From an uncultured Schlesneria sp. (GTDB taxonomy: Bacteria > Planctomycetota > Planctomycetia > Planctomycetales > Planctomycetaceae), in assembly GCA_903858935.1 (NCBI GenBank), contig CAIOKO010000111.1:1-64000 (forward strand): DNA of 64,000 nt, in the 5' to 3' direction. The notes under the pieces are model-generated. The model was given only the letters and a program-made list of their open reading frames with translations, did not search any database and had not been told where the DNA came from. Both the position numbers and the translations under genes were made by a program. Shown piece after piece: positions 35,899 through 45,969 of the stretch; position 1 is the stretch's first letter, and each line of letters opens with the position of its first letter.

Positions 35899-36602
35899 TT
35901 CGTAAATACCTCGCGTTTGATATTGAAACCGCCAAGGAAATACCCGGCACCGACTTCAACTGGAAGCCACATCGCCCACTGGGAATTACGTGTATAGCGT
36001 CGCAGGCGGTCGGGGAAGAGGCCCCGCAAATCTGGATGTCAAAAACTACTTCGGGAACTCCGGCACCTCAAATGACTCAATCCGATGTTGCTGCATTTAT
36101 TCGGCATCTATCGATTGCAGTCGCCGAAGGTTTTGTCCCGTTGTCCTGGAATGGCCTGGGTTTTGACTTTGATGTTCTCGCCGAGGAATCAGGACTGATC
36201 GACGAATGCCGAACGCTGGCCCGTCAGCATGTCGACATGATGTTTCATGTGGTTTGCGAAAAAGGATTTCCTGTCTCGTTAAATAATGCTGCATCGGGTT
36301 TAGGAGTCCAGGGGAAACTGGCAGGCGTTGAAGGAATTACTGCACCAGGACTCTGGGGCAGTGGTCAATACGATCTCGTGACAAAATATGTCGCGCAGGA
36401 CGTCAGCGCAACACTCGCGGTCGCCTTGAAGTCCGAGAGCCAGAAATCCTTCGCCTGGACAACCCGCAAGGGAACGGTCAGCACGATGCCTCTCTCAAAA
36501 GGATGGCTCTGCGTCGACGATGCCAATCGCTTACCGTTGCCCGATACCTCGTGGATGTCAAAACCGCTGTCTCGAGATGACTATCTGTCATGGCTTCTGT
36601 GA
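35895..36602 (+). CDS. DEDDy-type 3'-5' exonuclease
   Basis: 235 residues. RNase H-like fold with Exo I D9 and E11 (LAFDIETA), Exo II D91/D93 (WNGLGFDFDVLAEE) and Exo III Y165-x3-D169 (KYVAQDVSATLA), giving the DEDDy set. A very good GGAGGA precedes the ATG inside the previous gene (ATGA overlap). It probably degrades DNA or RNA from the 3' end. No polymerase domain follows, so it is a stand-alone exonuclease. The last 15 bp overlap the end of the converging CocE gene. Confidence 0.85.
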   Translation: MIRKYLAFDIETAKEIPGTDFNWKPHRPLGITCIASQAVGEEAPQIWMSKTTSGTPAPQMTQSDVAAFIRHLSIAVAEGFVPLSWNGLGFDFDVLAEESGLIDECRTLARQHVDMMFHVVCEKGFPVSLNNAASGLGVQGKLAGVEGITAPGLWGSGQYDLVTKYVAQDVSATLAVALKSESQKSFAWTTRKGTVSTMPLSKGWLCVDDANRLPLPDTSWMSKPLSRDDYLSWLL

Positions 36603-38267
36603 TTTCACGATTACCGGAGCGATGATGCGGGACGCATTTTGGCGATTAACATGCAGGTTGTTTTTGGCAACAACTGCGTTGGCTGGAAATTCGAGCGTGA
36701 GCGGCTCGCCGGTGTTCGGATTTGGCTCATAGAACGGTGCTCCGGTGCTGGCAACAGTGATTCGAATGCGGTGTCCTTTGTTGAACACCTGACTCAGCCA
36801 ACCGACATCGAAGTTGACTTTCGTCACTTCGCCCGGCTTGAGAAAGACTTCGCGATCATACCCTTCGCGGTAGCGGGCACGGCGAACATAATCCATGATC
36901 AGAATTGATCGACCGTCCGGGTAAACATCGCTGACTCTCACAAAAAAGTCTGTGTCTTTGGCATTGGAAGAAACGAATAGCTCAGCCTGAACCTTTCCGG
37001 TCCATTCGACGGGTTCCGTCAGCAAATCGCTGGTGAAGGTACGGACTTCCGATTGCTGTTCAAATTCACGAGCGTCCTTCGCGCCTGGAAAGGCGATCGT
37101 GGGTATTGATGCCGGATGAAGAGGATCGGCCAACCATGTCACTAGCGCATCACTCGACGGAGATGATGCCTGACTGAGCGTTCCGTCCGCGTGGGGATAA
37201 TAGGCCGTTGGTGCCATAGGGATTGGCCAGTCGGAGGCCGTCCGCCATTCATGACCTGGAGTGTCGGCTTCGCCGACGGCTCCCATCACGTAGTAGCGGA
37301 TGGTTGGCTCTTTGGTGACTCCGTTATCAATCCCTTTCAGGTAGTGATCGAACCAGCGAATCATATGAGCATCCATCGCAAACTTTGCATTTTCGGGATA
37401 TGTCAGTTCGCCTGATTTGTTGGTTTCTTTAAATCGGCCGTGAAGCCAAGGCCCCAGGAGCAGTTGCTGTTTCCCCTGTGAATTCACTCCCCCGCGATGC
37501 TGTCGACCGATGTAACTGTCGACGGACCCGACACACATAAAGTCGTACCAGCTTCCGATCGTAAAGCAGGGGACGTTCATCTGGTCAAAGAACCGTGTGC
37601 AGTCTTCGTCGGCCCAGTAACTGTCGTAGGTTGGATGAGCAAACCATTCGGCCAGCAGTTCCCGATTCTGCTGGGGAACTCGTGCGACCTTATCGAGCGA
37701 TTTGAAACGTTCAGGACGAGTCGTTCCGCCGATTCGGTATCCTTCGTGAAATAGGCTCAACCCGGTATCAATCATGTACTGAGCAGTAAGATGAGGAGGG
37801 CGGGTGACTGCCAGAAAGTTCTGAGCGAAGCCCGCTTGCGAACTACCAAACGTCCCAACCTTTCCGGTTGACCAGGGTTGGGTCCCCAGCCATTCGACCA
37901 GATCGTAACCATCTTTACGCTCACCCCATCCGAGCGATCGATATCCCCGCCAGTCTCCTTCAGATTTTTGTGAACCTCGAAAGTTAGCCAGCACAGTCAC
38001 GTATCCTCCAGTCTTGGCCAGCTTAGCAAAGTACTGTTGCGTTCCCGGATCATTGGCATTTGCATACCGCTGTTCCAGCAACACGGGCCAGGGACCGGTT
38101 CCGGGCGGAGTATAGATGTATGCTGACAGACGCACTCCGTCGCGCATCGGGATCATCTCGTGCTTCTCGGTGACACCACCCAGATCAATCGGATCTGCGG
38201 CGTAAAGTTGTTGAGCTTGAAAGACAAAGGAGCAAGCAATGGCAAGTAGCAGACGGAAGGATGTCAT
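36588..38267 (-). CDS. Exported CocE/NonD family hydrolase
   Basis: 559 residues from ATG 38267 (AGGA 8 nt upstream). The signal peptide is FRLLLAIACSFVFQAQQLYA. An alpha/beta hydrolase domain (about 25-320) carries the nucleophile motif GSSQAG and RDGVRLSAYIYTPPG near its start. A C-terminal X-Pro-dipeptidase-like beta domain follows (about 380-540: VEWTGKVQAELFVSSNAKDT, GHRIRITVASTGAP). These serine hydrolases cleave esters or acyl-amides, as in cocaine esterase and glutaryl-7-ACA acylase. It is exported, so a secreted ester or peptide is the likely substrate. It converges on the exonuclease gene with a 15-bp overlap. Confidence 0.93.
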   Translation of the reverse strand: MTSFRLLLAIACSFVFQAQQLYAADPIDLGGVTEKHEMIPMRDGVRLSAYIYTPPGTGPWPVLLEQRYANANDPGTQQYFAKLAKTGGYVTVLANFRGSQKSEGDWRGYRSLGWGERKDGYDLVEWLGTQPWSTGKVGTFGSSQAGFAQNFLAVTRPPHLTAQYMIDTGLSLFHEGYRIGGTTRPERFKSLDKVARVPQQNRELLAEWFAHPTYDSYWADEDCTRFFDQMNVPCFTIGSWYDFMCVGSVDSYIGRQHRGGVNSQGKQQLLLGPWLHGRFKETNKSGELTYPENAKFAMDAHMIRWFDHYLKGIDNGVTKEPTIRYYVMGAVGEADTPGHEWRTASDWPIPMAPTAYYPHADGTLSQASSPSSDALVTWLADPLHPASIPTIAFPGAKDAREFEQQSEVRTFTSDLLTEPVEWTGKVQAELFVSSNAKDTDFFVRVSDVYPDGRSILIMDYVRRARYREGYDREVFLKPGEVTKVNFDVGWLSQVFNKGHRIRITVASTGAPFYEPNPNTGEPLTLEFPANAVVAKNNLHVNRQNASRIIAPVIVKSQKP

Positions 38268-38612
38268 CACAATTTTCCTGTTGAGTTTGAAGATTCTGCG
38301 ATCGCTTCCCTGAGGTTTTTCGCGAACAGTGGATTGGGGGCCTTTTCAACGTTCGCAAAACTCGCGTCAATCATGACCTTGCGAGTTATGGTTTGGAAAT
38401 GTCCAGAGCCGCTCGTAAATCCGTTATATTCGAATTTGTCACGGCAAGCGCCATTTAACGACTTACATACATGTGATCACGCAGCCCGAAACGACGTCAA
38501 TAAAACTGTGCACAAATTTCGATTTCCACCCGATTACGACGTTTTGAGTCGGTGTTATCGATCCGTTTCAGTTGAATCTGGTTCGTCACCTTCGTACCGT
38601 GGAGGAGATTCC
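38268..38612. promoter_or_regulatory. Divergent intergenic region before dcd
   Basis: About 345 bp between the CocE hydrolase (minus) and dcd (plus), holding both promoters. An in-frame extension of dcd back to 38334 is possible but lacks resemblance to the family. I see no hairpin, repeat or small gene. Confidence 0.3.
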
Positions 38613-39227
38613 GTGCGAGCGGCCAACTCCATTCCTCATGCATTGCAACCGTTAATGATCCTGACCGGCGAAGAAATCAAGGCTCAGTTGGGGAAGAATA
38701 TCGTGATCGAACCATTCGATCCGTCGATGCTCAACCCCAACAGCTATAACCTCAGCCTGCACGACGAGTTGCTGGTTTACGAGGAAATTGTGCTCGACGT
38801 TCGTCGACCGAACCGCTATCGACGTCACATCATTCCGCCGGAAGGACTCGTTCTTCATCCTGGGCAGTTATACCTCGGCCGGACTGTGGAACGAACCGAA
38901 ACACATAATCTCGTGCCGATGCTTGAGGGACGATCGTCAATTGGACGACTCGGGTTGTTCGCACACGTCAGCGCCGGATTTGGCGATGTTGGTTTTTGCG
39001 GTTATTGGACGCTTGAATTGTACGCCATTCACCCCATACGCATTTACCCTGGCCTGCCAATCTGCCAGATTTTTTACCATACGATCGTCGGCGATGTCTC
39101 GGAGTATCGGGGCGGGAAATATCAAAACAACCGCGACATTCAACCGAGCCTTTTCTTTAAGGAACTGCAACCCCCCCAGAAAGACCCGCAAATGCGTTTG
39201 TCTTTTGGCCAGGAATTGTCCGAATAG
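38613..39227 (+). CDS. dcd: dCTP deaminase
   Basis: 204 residues from GTG 38613, where GGAGGAG lies 5-6 nt upstream; this is the best Shine-Dalgarno in the neighbourhood. The family itself begins at MILTGEEIKAQL (ATG 38655), which would give 190 residues but has no ribosome-binding site, so a 14-residue N-terminal extension is likely. Deaminates dCTP to dUTP for dTTP synthesis. Key stretches: DPSMLNPNSYNLSLHDEL, EGRSSIGRLGLFAHVSAG and GYWTLELYAIHP with the catalytic glutamate. Length fits a homotrimeric Dcd. A CTCGGA-stem hairpin follows at about 39234-39253. Confidence 0.93.
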   Translation: MRAANSIPHALQPLMILTGEEIKAQLGKNIVIEPFDPSMLNPNSYNLSLHDELLVYEEIVLDVRRPNRYRRHIIPPEGLVLHPGQLYLGRTVERTETHNLVPMLEGRSSIGRLGLFAHVSAGFGDVGFCGYWTLELYAIHPIRIYPGLPICQIFYHTIVGDVSEYRGGKYQNNRDIQPSLFFKELQPPQKDPQMRLSFGQELSE

Positions 39228-39233
39228 CCGAAA

Positions 39234-39253
39234 TCTCGGAAAGAGTGTTCCGA
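39234..39253 (+). terminator. Small hairpin after dcd
   Basis: CTCGGA and TCCGAG form a 6-bp stem around an 8-nt loop directly after the dcd stop. There is no U-tract. A weak terminator candidate. The rest of 39228-39519 upstream of metH was checked for a cobalamin or SAM/SAH riboswitch and I recognised none. Confidence 0.4.
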
Positions 39254-39519
39254 GAAGTTCGATTCAAACTTCGTTGAGACTCAAAGTCCATAATTGAAGA
39301 AGTTCTGACAGCGATTGTCTCGACGTGAGCGCCCCGTCGGATCTACAATACCGCTCAGGTGTCTGGCACACGTCTCAATGAACGCGAAATAAACTGATTA
39401 TTTCGTTAATATCAGATGAAGTTCTCGAACCACTTTTCGAGCACTCGTGTCGATTCGCGTAAACTGTGACATCCCGCCTGAAACATTGTTTTTACCCGCC
39501 TCATTTAAGCGACATCTTG

Positions 39520-42500
39520 ATGCCGACCCGACCAACTGGTTATTTCGAACAACTTCTTTCTGAACGAATTCTCGTGCTCGACGGCGCGATGGGGACGATG
39601 ATTCAGAGATATTCGCCGACAGAAGCAGATTATCGCGGCGAACGGTTCTCAAAACATCCGATCGATCTTAAGAATGCTGGCGATGTGCTGGTACTGACAC
39701 AGCCAAAAATGATCAGCGAGATCCACTGCCAATACCTGGCGGCTGGCGCTGACATTATCGAAACAGATTCGTTCAATGCCAATATCATCTCGATGGAAGA
39801 GTTCGGGTTAGCCGAGTTCACTCGCGAAATCAATGTGACTGCAGCAAGACTCGCCCGAGCGGCGTGCGACCAATTCACAGCCACGACCCCGAACAAACCT
39901 CGCTTCGTTGCAGGAAGTATTGGACCGACGAAGGTGTTGTTGTCATTCAATGCCGACAAACCGGGATATCGACCTGTGACATTCGATCAGATGGTCGATT
40001 CTTATGCCATCCAGATTCGAGGGCTGATCGAAGGTGGTGTCGACCTTCTGTTGCCAGAGACGTCCTTTGATACGCTGAACATGAAGGCGTGCCTCTTCGC
40101 GATCGAAGATGTTTTCGCTGAACTGGGTGTCCGGCTGCCGGTGATGGTCTCAGGTACGATTTTCAACGGCGGGCGCACGCTTACCGGTCAGTCAGTCGAA
40201 GCGTTCTGGACCTCGGTTTCTCATGCCCACATGTTGACGATCGGACTGAATTGCGCTTTGGGTCCAAAGCAGATGCGGGAGCACGTTGAAACACTGGCAA
40301 ACCTTGCGCCGAAATATATCAGCTGTTATCCCAATGCGGGGATGCCAGACGGGTTTGGTGGGTTCGATTCCAATCCGGCTGAAGTCGCGGCCAACTTGCG
40401 TGAGTTCGCACAAAACGGCTGGGTGAATATCGTGGGTGGATGTTGTGGAACGAACCCCGACTTCATCAAGGCGATCGCTGAAGCGGTTAACGGTGTTCCT
40501 CCGCGCCGAATACCGGACATCCCTCCCATTTCGTCCTACTGCGGTAAAGAACGGGTTGATCTGCGCCCGAGCGCCAATTTCATGATGATTGGCGAGCGAA
40601 CCAACGTGACTGGTTCGCGCAAGTTTGCGCGTCTGATTAAAGAAGGGAAATTCGACGACGCCCTGGCCGTTGCTCGCGAACAGGTTGAAGGGGGCGCGAA
40701 CATGATCGACGTCAACATGGACGAAGGGCTGCTCGACAGCCAGGCGGCCATGACGACCTTTGTGAATCTGATCTCTGACGACCCCGACGTGAACAAGGTT
40801 CCCGTCATGGTCGATAGCTCGAAATTCAGCGTGATTGAAGCAGGCCTGAAATGCCTTGACGGTAAAGGGGTCGTAAATTCGATCAGCATGAAGGAAGGGG
40901 AAGCTGCGTTCCTCGCTCAAGCCAGACGCATTCGGCGATACGGCGCGGCAGTCGTGGTCATGGCCTTTGATGAAAAGGGGCAAGCCACCGACTGTGCAGA
41001 TAAGGTTCGAATCTGCAAGCGAGCCTATGATCTGCTGACGAAGCAGGCGGGTTTCCCCCCTGAAGATATCATTTTCGATGCAAATATTCTGACCGTCGGC
41101 ACGGGGATGGAAGAGCATTCCAATTATGCCGTCGAATTCATCGATGCACTGCGCCGGATCAAATCAGAATGCCCCGGTGCTAAAACGTCCGGTGGTGTCA
41201 GCAATGTTTCCTTTTCGTTCCGTGGCAATGATGTCGTCCGCGAAGCCATGAACGCCGCATTCCTGTTTCACGCGATTCAGGCGGGGCTCGACATGGGCAT
41301 CGTCAACGCGGGCCAACTCGAAGTCTACGAAGAAATCGATAAAGAACTGATCGTCTACATCGAAGACGTCCTGCTTAACCGCCGACCCGATGCGACCGAA
41401 CGGCTGATCTCGTTCTCTGAAAAATTCAAACACGGGGCGAAAGAGACAACGGAAGATGCCATTGAAGAATGGCGACTCGGTTCGGTAGAAGATCGTCTGA
41501 AGCATGCACTGCTGAAAGGGATTACTGACCATATCGACCTCGACACCGAAGAGGCACGCCTTAAGTACGGCAAGCCGCTGGACATCATCCAGGGACCGTT
41601 GATGGACGGTATGAATGTCGTGGGTGAACTGTTCGGTGCGGGGAAGATGTTCCTGCCTCAAGTCGTGAAAAGTGCTCGCGTCATGAAGAAGGCGGTCGCG
41701 TACCTCGAGCCCTTCATGGAAGCTGAACGAGTTGCCGCCGAAGCAGCTCTTGCACCAGGAGAAACCGCTGCGGTCGTCGATACGACTCGTGGCCGAGGTC
41801 GAGTCGTGCTGGCCACCGTTAAAGGTGATGTTCACGATATCGGCAAGAACATTGTCGGCGTGGTCTTGCGTTGCAACAGTTTCGACGTGATCGACCTGGG
41901 GGTAATGGTTTCGTGCGACAAGATTCTGGAAGCCGCAAAAGCGAAGGGTGCTGATGTGATCGGCCTCAGTGGCCTGATCACTCCGTCGCTAGACGAAATG
42001 GTACACGTCGCCAAGGAAATGCAGCGACTGGACTTTTCGATTCCCTTGATCATCGGCGGAGCGACAACGTCAGCCAAGCATACAGCGGTGAAGATTGCCC
42101 AGCATTACAAGCACCCCGTCGTCCACGTGGTTGATGCGTCGTTGTCGGTTCCGGTGGTCGAGAACCTGCTCGACGCGGAACGAAGAACGGACTTTATTGA
42201 AAAGAATCTTAGCTCGCAATCGCGCGATCGATCGAATTACGAAGCGATGCAATCCAATCGCAAACTGGTTCCCTATACCGAATCGCTGGCTCGTCGGTTT
42301 GCGACCGACTGGGCGAAAATCCAAATTGATACCCCGGCATTTCTCGGCACGAAATTGCTCGACGACGTTCCGTTAAGCGAATTGATTCCGTATATCGACT
42401 GGTCACCATTCTTCCAAACGTGGGAGCTGAAAGGGAAATACCCGAAGATCTTTAACGATCCGGTTGTGGGTGAGCAGGCTCGAAAGGTTTTTGACGATGC

Positions 42501-43257
42501 TCAGGCACTTCTCAAGCGAATCGTGGACGAAAAACTGCTGACGGCTAAAGGGGTCTACGGTTTCTGGCCTGCCGTATCCGAAGGGGATGATATTGTTGTC
42601 TCTGGCGTCTCCAATGGAAGGATCGACCCAAACGTACCGTCGTATCGATTCTCGATGCTTCGCCAGCAATGGGAGCGGCAGGGTCAAAATGACTTCCGTT
42701 CGCTCGCTGACTACATCGCGCCCATCGAATCCGGCCGTAAGGATTATCTGGGCGCCTTTGCCGTCACGACCGGGATTGGTTGTGATGAACTGGCTGACAG
42801 ATTCCAGAATGAACTGCACGACGATTACCTGTCGATCATGACCAAAGCGTTAGCCGATCGATTGGCCGAAGCGTTCGCCGAATACCTTCACAAGCAAGCT
42901 CGCGATGCCTGGGGTTATGGCAAGAACGAAAAACTCTCGACCGACGATCTGATCGATGAGAAATATCGCGGCATTCGACCCGCCCACGGTTATCCTGCAT
43001 GTCCAGATCACACCGAAAAGACGAAGCTGTTTAAGCTTCTGGACGCCGAACGGCAAACGGGAATTCGATTGACAGAGAGCTATGCGATGCACCCGGCATC
43101 GAGTGTCAGCGGCCTGTATTTCGCGCATCCTGAGGCGCGATATTTCGCAGTCGATAAAATCACGAAGGATCAGGTTGAGGATTACGCCCGGCGAAAAGGA
43201 ATGCCGCTTAATACGCTGGAGAGGTGGCTATCACCCAACCTCGCATACGATACGTAA
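39520..43257 (+). CDS. metH: Cobalamin-dependent methionine synthase
   Basis: 1245 residues from ATG 39520 (E. coli MetH is 1227); the frame extends 18 codons further upstream. It transfers the methyl group of 5-methyltetrahydrofolate to homocysteine via methylcobalamin. Modules in order: homocysteine domain with zinc ligands C245 (GLNCALGP) and C308-C309 ([10 protein letters not shown]); pterin domain ([14 protein letters not shown] onward); cobalamin domain with D770-x-H772-x-x-G775 (DVHDIGKN); C-terminal activation domain binding AdoMet ([15 protein letters not shown], about residue 1150). All four modules are intact. It is followed after 34 bp by modB. The organism therefore needs, or can make, cobalamin. 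Confidence 0.97.
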   Translation: MPTRPTGYFEQLLSERILVLDGAMGTMIQRYSPTEADYRGERFSKHPIDLKNAGDVLVLTQPKMISEIHCQYLAAGADIIETDSFNANIISMEEFGLAEFTREINVTAARLARAACDQFTATTPNKPRFVAGSIGPTKVLLSFNADKPGYRPVTFDQMVDSYAIQIRGLIEGGVDLLLPETSFDTLNMKACLFAIEDVFAELGVRLPVMVSGTIFNGGRTLTGQSVEAFWTSVSHAHMLTIGLNCALGPKQMREHVETLANLAPKYISCYPNAGMPDGFGGFDSNPAEVAANLREFAQNGWVNIVGGCCGTNPDFIKAIAEAVNGVPPRRIPDIPPISSYCGKERVDLRPSANFMMIGERTNVTGSRKFARLIKEGKFDDALAVAREQVEGGANMIDVNMDEGLLDSQAAMTTFVNLISDDPDVNKVPVMVDSSKFSVIEAGLKCLDGKGVVNSISMKEGEAAFLAQARRIRRYGAAVVVMAFDEKGQATDCADKVRICKRAYDLLTKQAGFPPEDIIFDANILTVGTGMEEHSNYAVEFIDALRRIKSECPGAKTSGGVSNVSFSFRGNDVVREAMNAAFLFHAIQAGLDMGIVNAGQLEVYEEIDKELIVYIEDVLLNRRPDATERLISFSEKFKHGAKETTEDAIEEWRLGSVEDRLKHALLKGITDHIDLDTEEARLKYGKPLDIIQGPLMDGMNVVGELFGAGKMFLPQVVKSARVMKKAVAYLEPFMEAERVAAEAALAPGETAAVVDTTRGRGRVVLATVKGDVHDIGKNIVGVVLRCNSFDVIDLGVMVSCDKILEAAKAKGADVIGLSGLITPSLDEMVHVAKEMQRLDFSIPLIIGGATTSAKHTAVKIAQHYKHPVVHVVDASLSVPVVENLLDAERRTDFIEKNLSSQSRDRSNYEAMQSNRKLVPYTESLARRFATDWAKIQIDTPAFLGTKLLDDVPLSELIPYIDWSPFFQTWELKGKYPKIFNDPVVGEQARKVFDDAQALLKRIVDEKLLTAKGVYGFWPAVSEGDDIVVSGVSNGRIDPNVPSYRFSMLRQQWERQGQNDFRSLADYIAPIESGRKDYLGAFAVTTGIGCDELADRFQNELHDDYLSIMTKALADRLAEAFAEYLHKQARDAWGYGKNEKLSTDDLIDEKYRGIRPAHGYPACPDHTEKTKLFKLLDAERQTGIRLTESYAMHPASSVSGLYFAHPEARYFAVDKITKDQVEDYARRKGMPLNTLERWLSPNLAYDT

Positions 43258-43291
43258 TTAAACGAAACCTTATGATGGTGGAGTCAGGAAC

Positions 43292-43954
43292 GTGGAATGG
43301 GGCGCGGTCTGGCTGACGATGCGACTGGCCACGATCGTCACGGCGATTCTATTCCTTTTGGGCCTTCCTCTGGCTTATTGGTTAGCCATGACACGATGGC
43401 GATGCCGTTTCCTGATTGAGGCCATCGTGGCCTTGCCGCTCGTCCTGCCACCCACGGTGCTGGGGTTTTATCTTCTTCTGGCGATGGGACCTCATGGCCC
43501 TTTGGGTCAGATGGCAGACCGCATGTTTGGGATGCGGTTACCGTTTTCTTTTACCGGGATTCTGATCGGGGCAGTCTTATTCAATCTGCCATTCGCCGTG
43601 CGCCCCTTTTCCGCTGCATTTTCGGGAATGAATCGGCAATTGATTGAAGCCTCGTGGTGTCTGGGCGTGTCAAGGTTCGAAACATTTCGCCGAGTCACAT
43701 TGCCGCTTTGCTGGCCTGGCATTCTCACGGGACTGATTCTGACATTTGCTCATACTGTGGGTGAGTTCGGGGTCGTCTTGATGGTCGGTGGGAATATCCC
43801 TGGCGTCACACGAACGCTATCGATCTCAATCTACGATTCGGTACAGGGCCTCGACTACGCGTCCGCGGGAAAGGCGGCTTCCGTTTTGCTGGCGTTTTCG
43901 TTGATCGTGTTATGTGTGACGCAGTGGTTTGGGCAGCGAGGTGAAGCGACATGA
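43292..43954 (+). CDS. modB: Molybdate ABC transporter permease ModB
   Basis: 220 residues, GTG start with GGAG 8 nt upstream. Five to six membrane segments with the permease signature around EASWCLGVSRFETFRRVTLP and GILTGLILTFAHTVGEFGVV; LPLVLPPTVLGFYLL is characteristic of ModB/CysT-type permeases. With ModC it forms the inner-membrane channel for molybdate or tungstate. The binding-protein gene modA, normally first in the operon, is missing here. It overlaps modC by 4 bp (ATGA). Confidence 0.93.
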   Translation: MEWGAVWLTMRLATIVTAILFLLGLPLAYWLAMTRWRCRFLIEAIVALPLVLPPTVLGFYLLLAMGPHGPLGQMADRMFGMRLPFSFTGILIGAVLFNLPFAVRPFSAAFSGMNRQLIEASWCLGVSRFETFRRVTLPLCWPGILTGLILTFAHTVGEFGVVLMVGGNIPGVTRTLSISIYDSVQGLDYASAGKAASVLLAFSLIVLCVTQWFGQRGEAT

Positions 43955-45042
43955 CAACTAATCTTGTCGCGCGCTTTGAAAAGCGATTCGTGCGCGGTCC
44001 CACAATCGATATTGATTTCGCGCAGTCAACGACGGGCTTTTCAGTAACGGCATTGATCGGCCCGTCCGGGTGCGGCAAGACGACAATGTTGCGTTGTGTG
44101 GCAGGCCTTGAAACTCCAGAACATGGAACAATCCAGTTTTGTAATCAGACGTGGTTCAACAATAAAACGAAGACCAATCTTTCCCCCCAACAGCGGGATA
44201 TCGGATTCTTGTTTCAAGGTTATGCGTTGTTTCCGCACATGACGGTTGAAGACAACATTGGATTTGGTTTGCGGCATCAATCCGACGTCGAACGACGGTC
44301 ACGTGTGACCGAGATCGTCAAACAGTTCGACCTGACGGGGCTTGAACGACGCTTTCCCGGTCAGCTTTCTGGCGGACAACAGCAGCGAGTTGCGCTCGGT
44401 CGAGTCTTGGCCCGTAGGCCTCGCCTTTTGTTATTAGATGAACCGCTGTCTGCACTGGATACGATGCTGCGAGAACAATTGCGAGTCGAGATGCGTCAAA
44501 TGCTCGGCGAATTTCAAACGCCTGTTATTCTGGTTACCCATGACCGAGTTGAAGCCATTTCTCTCGCAGACCGAATCGCGGTAATGGATGCCGGAAAGAT
44601 CGAGCAGATTGGCTCGATCCAGGATGTTTTCTCTCGCCCAAGAAACGCGAAACTGGCGCGACTTGTCGGAGTTGAAACGGTCGCGGCGGGAGAAATCGTC
44701 GAGACAAACGAGGGACTTGCCACTGTACGTGTCGGTTTCGCGACAATATTGGCTGTCGCTCCCACCCAACCGACGCACCTCGTACACGTCTGCATCAAAG
44801 GGGAAGACGTTTCCCTGAGTACAGAGTCAAATGACATGACGACAGTCCGTAACCAGTTACCGGCCATCATTAAGTCTTTGACTCCGGAGGGACCTCTGAT
44901 CCGAGTCGTACTCGATTGTGGTTTTGAGCTCACATCTCTGATTACACGCCCGGCCAGCGAAGACTTGCAGCTAAAGGTTGATGAGCGAGTCACCGCAATG
45001 ATCAAAGCCCCGGCAATCCATTTGATTCCTCGCACAGTGTGA
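43951..45042 (+). CDS. modC: Molybdate ABC transporter ATP-binding protein ModC
   Basis: 363 residues, the usual 350-360. Walker A GPSGCGKTT at 37-45, Q-loop DIGFLFQGYALFPHM, signature LSGGQQQRVALGRVLARRP, Walker B LLLLDEPLSALD, H-loop VILVTHDRVEA. A C-terminal TOBE/MOP-like region (about 290-363) binds the oxyanion and regulates transport. Translationally coupled to modB. It energises molybdate uptake from the periplasm. The match to ModC rather than CysA/PotA rests on the ModB partner. Confidence 0.92.
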   Translation: MTTNLVARFEKRFVRGPTIDIDFAQSTTGFSVTALIGPSGCGKTTMLRCVAGLETPEHGTIQFCNQTWFNNKTKTNLSPQQRDIGFLFQGYALFPHMTVEDNIGFGLRHQSDVERRSRVTEIVKQFDLTGLERRFPGQLSGGQQQRVALGRVLARRPRLLLLDEPLSALDTMLREQLRVEMRQMLGEFQTPVILVTHDRVEAISLADRIAVMDAGKIEQIGSIQDVFSRPRNAKLARLVGVETVAAGEIVETNEGLATVRVGFATILAVAPTQPTHLVHVCIKGEDVSLSTESNDMTTVRNQLPAIIKSLTPEGPLIRVVLDCGFELTSLITRPASEDLQLKVDERVTAMIKAPAIHLIPRTV

Positions 45043-45152
45043 CTTGGCGCACATGGCCAAAAGAGGATTACCAATCACTTCGTCTCAGAGCAGCTTTGTG
45101 TCTTCGAGGAGAACTCTAAAATTTCGTTCTCGATTTTGATGAGGGAAAATAA

Positions 45153-45791
45153 ATGACGATTAGAGTTTCATTAGTGGCTTTATTGTTCGCAACAATGACT
45201 GTTACTTCTTGCGGCGTATCAGGGAAGAGCCCGATTGGCAGTAGTCCAGGGGAGCGATTGCCGGAATGGGAAACGAATTTCACCTTCAACGGTAAATCAA
45301 TTCACCCCGCAATCATACACGCGTTCGAAGGATGGATCAGCGATGGGGGACCAATCGTTGTAGCAATCGATGTTGCGGCCGCAGAAGGAACAAATCAATA
45401 CGCGGCCCCCGTCAGCCAATACGAGGATTTTGTCGGATATACCTTGCCCAATACCGACCCCGAAGAATCCTATGGATATCGATGGGTCGGGAGGATGGCC
45501 GATGGGACTCACGTGGTAAGAGGGACGCTTATCACTGGGGGGACTGGGAGATTCGAGACGCTCTTCTTTTTCCGATTCTCAGTAGACGATGGGTATGCCG
45601 TTGCCAGCCAATCTCGTCCAAGGATTATCCTTAATGTCACCGGGTGGCACTCCATGGGTGACCGTGCCAATCCGACCGTCAATATCGTTGACGACCACGT
45701 CGATGTGATTCCCCAACAGGCTTCCGAGAACCACTTTGCCGGAAACGCGACCGTCGCGACGTTATACCCGGCAGGTAAGAAGGGCAAATGA
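45153..45791 (+). CDS. Hypothetical lipoprotein
   Basis: 212 residues, GAGGG 8 nt before the ATG. The leader RVSLVALLFATMTVTSC ends in a lipobox. The mature part is rich in aromatic and glycine residues, for example YGYRWVGRMADGTHVVRG and RFETLFFFRFSVDDGYAV; probably all-beta. No known domain recognised. Separated from modC by about 110 bp, with a weak hairpin at 45043-45059, so probably its own unit. Function unknown. Confidence 0.75.
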   Translation: MTIRVSLVALLFATMTVTSCGVSGKSPIGSSPGERLPEWETNFTFNGKSIHPAIIHAFEGWISDGGPIVVAIDVAAAEGTNQYAAPVSQYEDFVGYTLPNTDPEESYGYRWVGRMADGTHVVRGTLITGGTGRFETLFFFRFSVDDGYAVASQSRPRIILNVTGWHSMGDRANPTVNIVDDHVDVIPQQASENHFAGNATVATLYPAGKKGK

Positions 45792-45969
45792 ATCAGAAAA
45801 ACGTCAGCCAAATTCCCGGGTCATAACACCGGAAAACAGCATATTTACTGGCACGATTCCTTTGCATATTTCTTGAATCGGGACGATTTTTCATACGACA
45901 GCGCACGAATTCGAGACGCCATTTCAGGGACTGCTCCAGTATTTGCTTTACCAATTCAAGACGACAACA

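Noticed and set aside
39228-39519. Possible cobalamin or SAM riboswitch before metH
   Set aside because: I looked for B12-box-like and SAM/SAH-like cores; only a short partial resemblance (GGTGTCTGGCAC) was found, insufficient to call.
40192-41118. 308-codon minus-strand frame inside metH
   Set aside because: Opposite a fully intact MetH with all catalytic motifs; antisense openness arises from codon bias.
45043-45059. TTGGC/GCCAA hairpin after modC as terminator
   Set aside because: Only a 5-bp stem without a U-tract; mentioned but not called.
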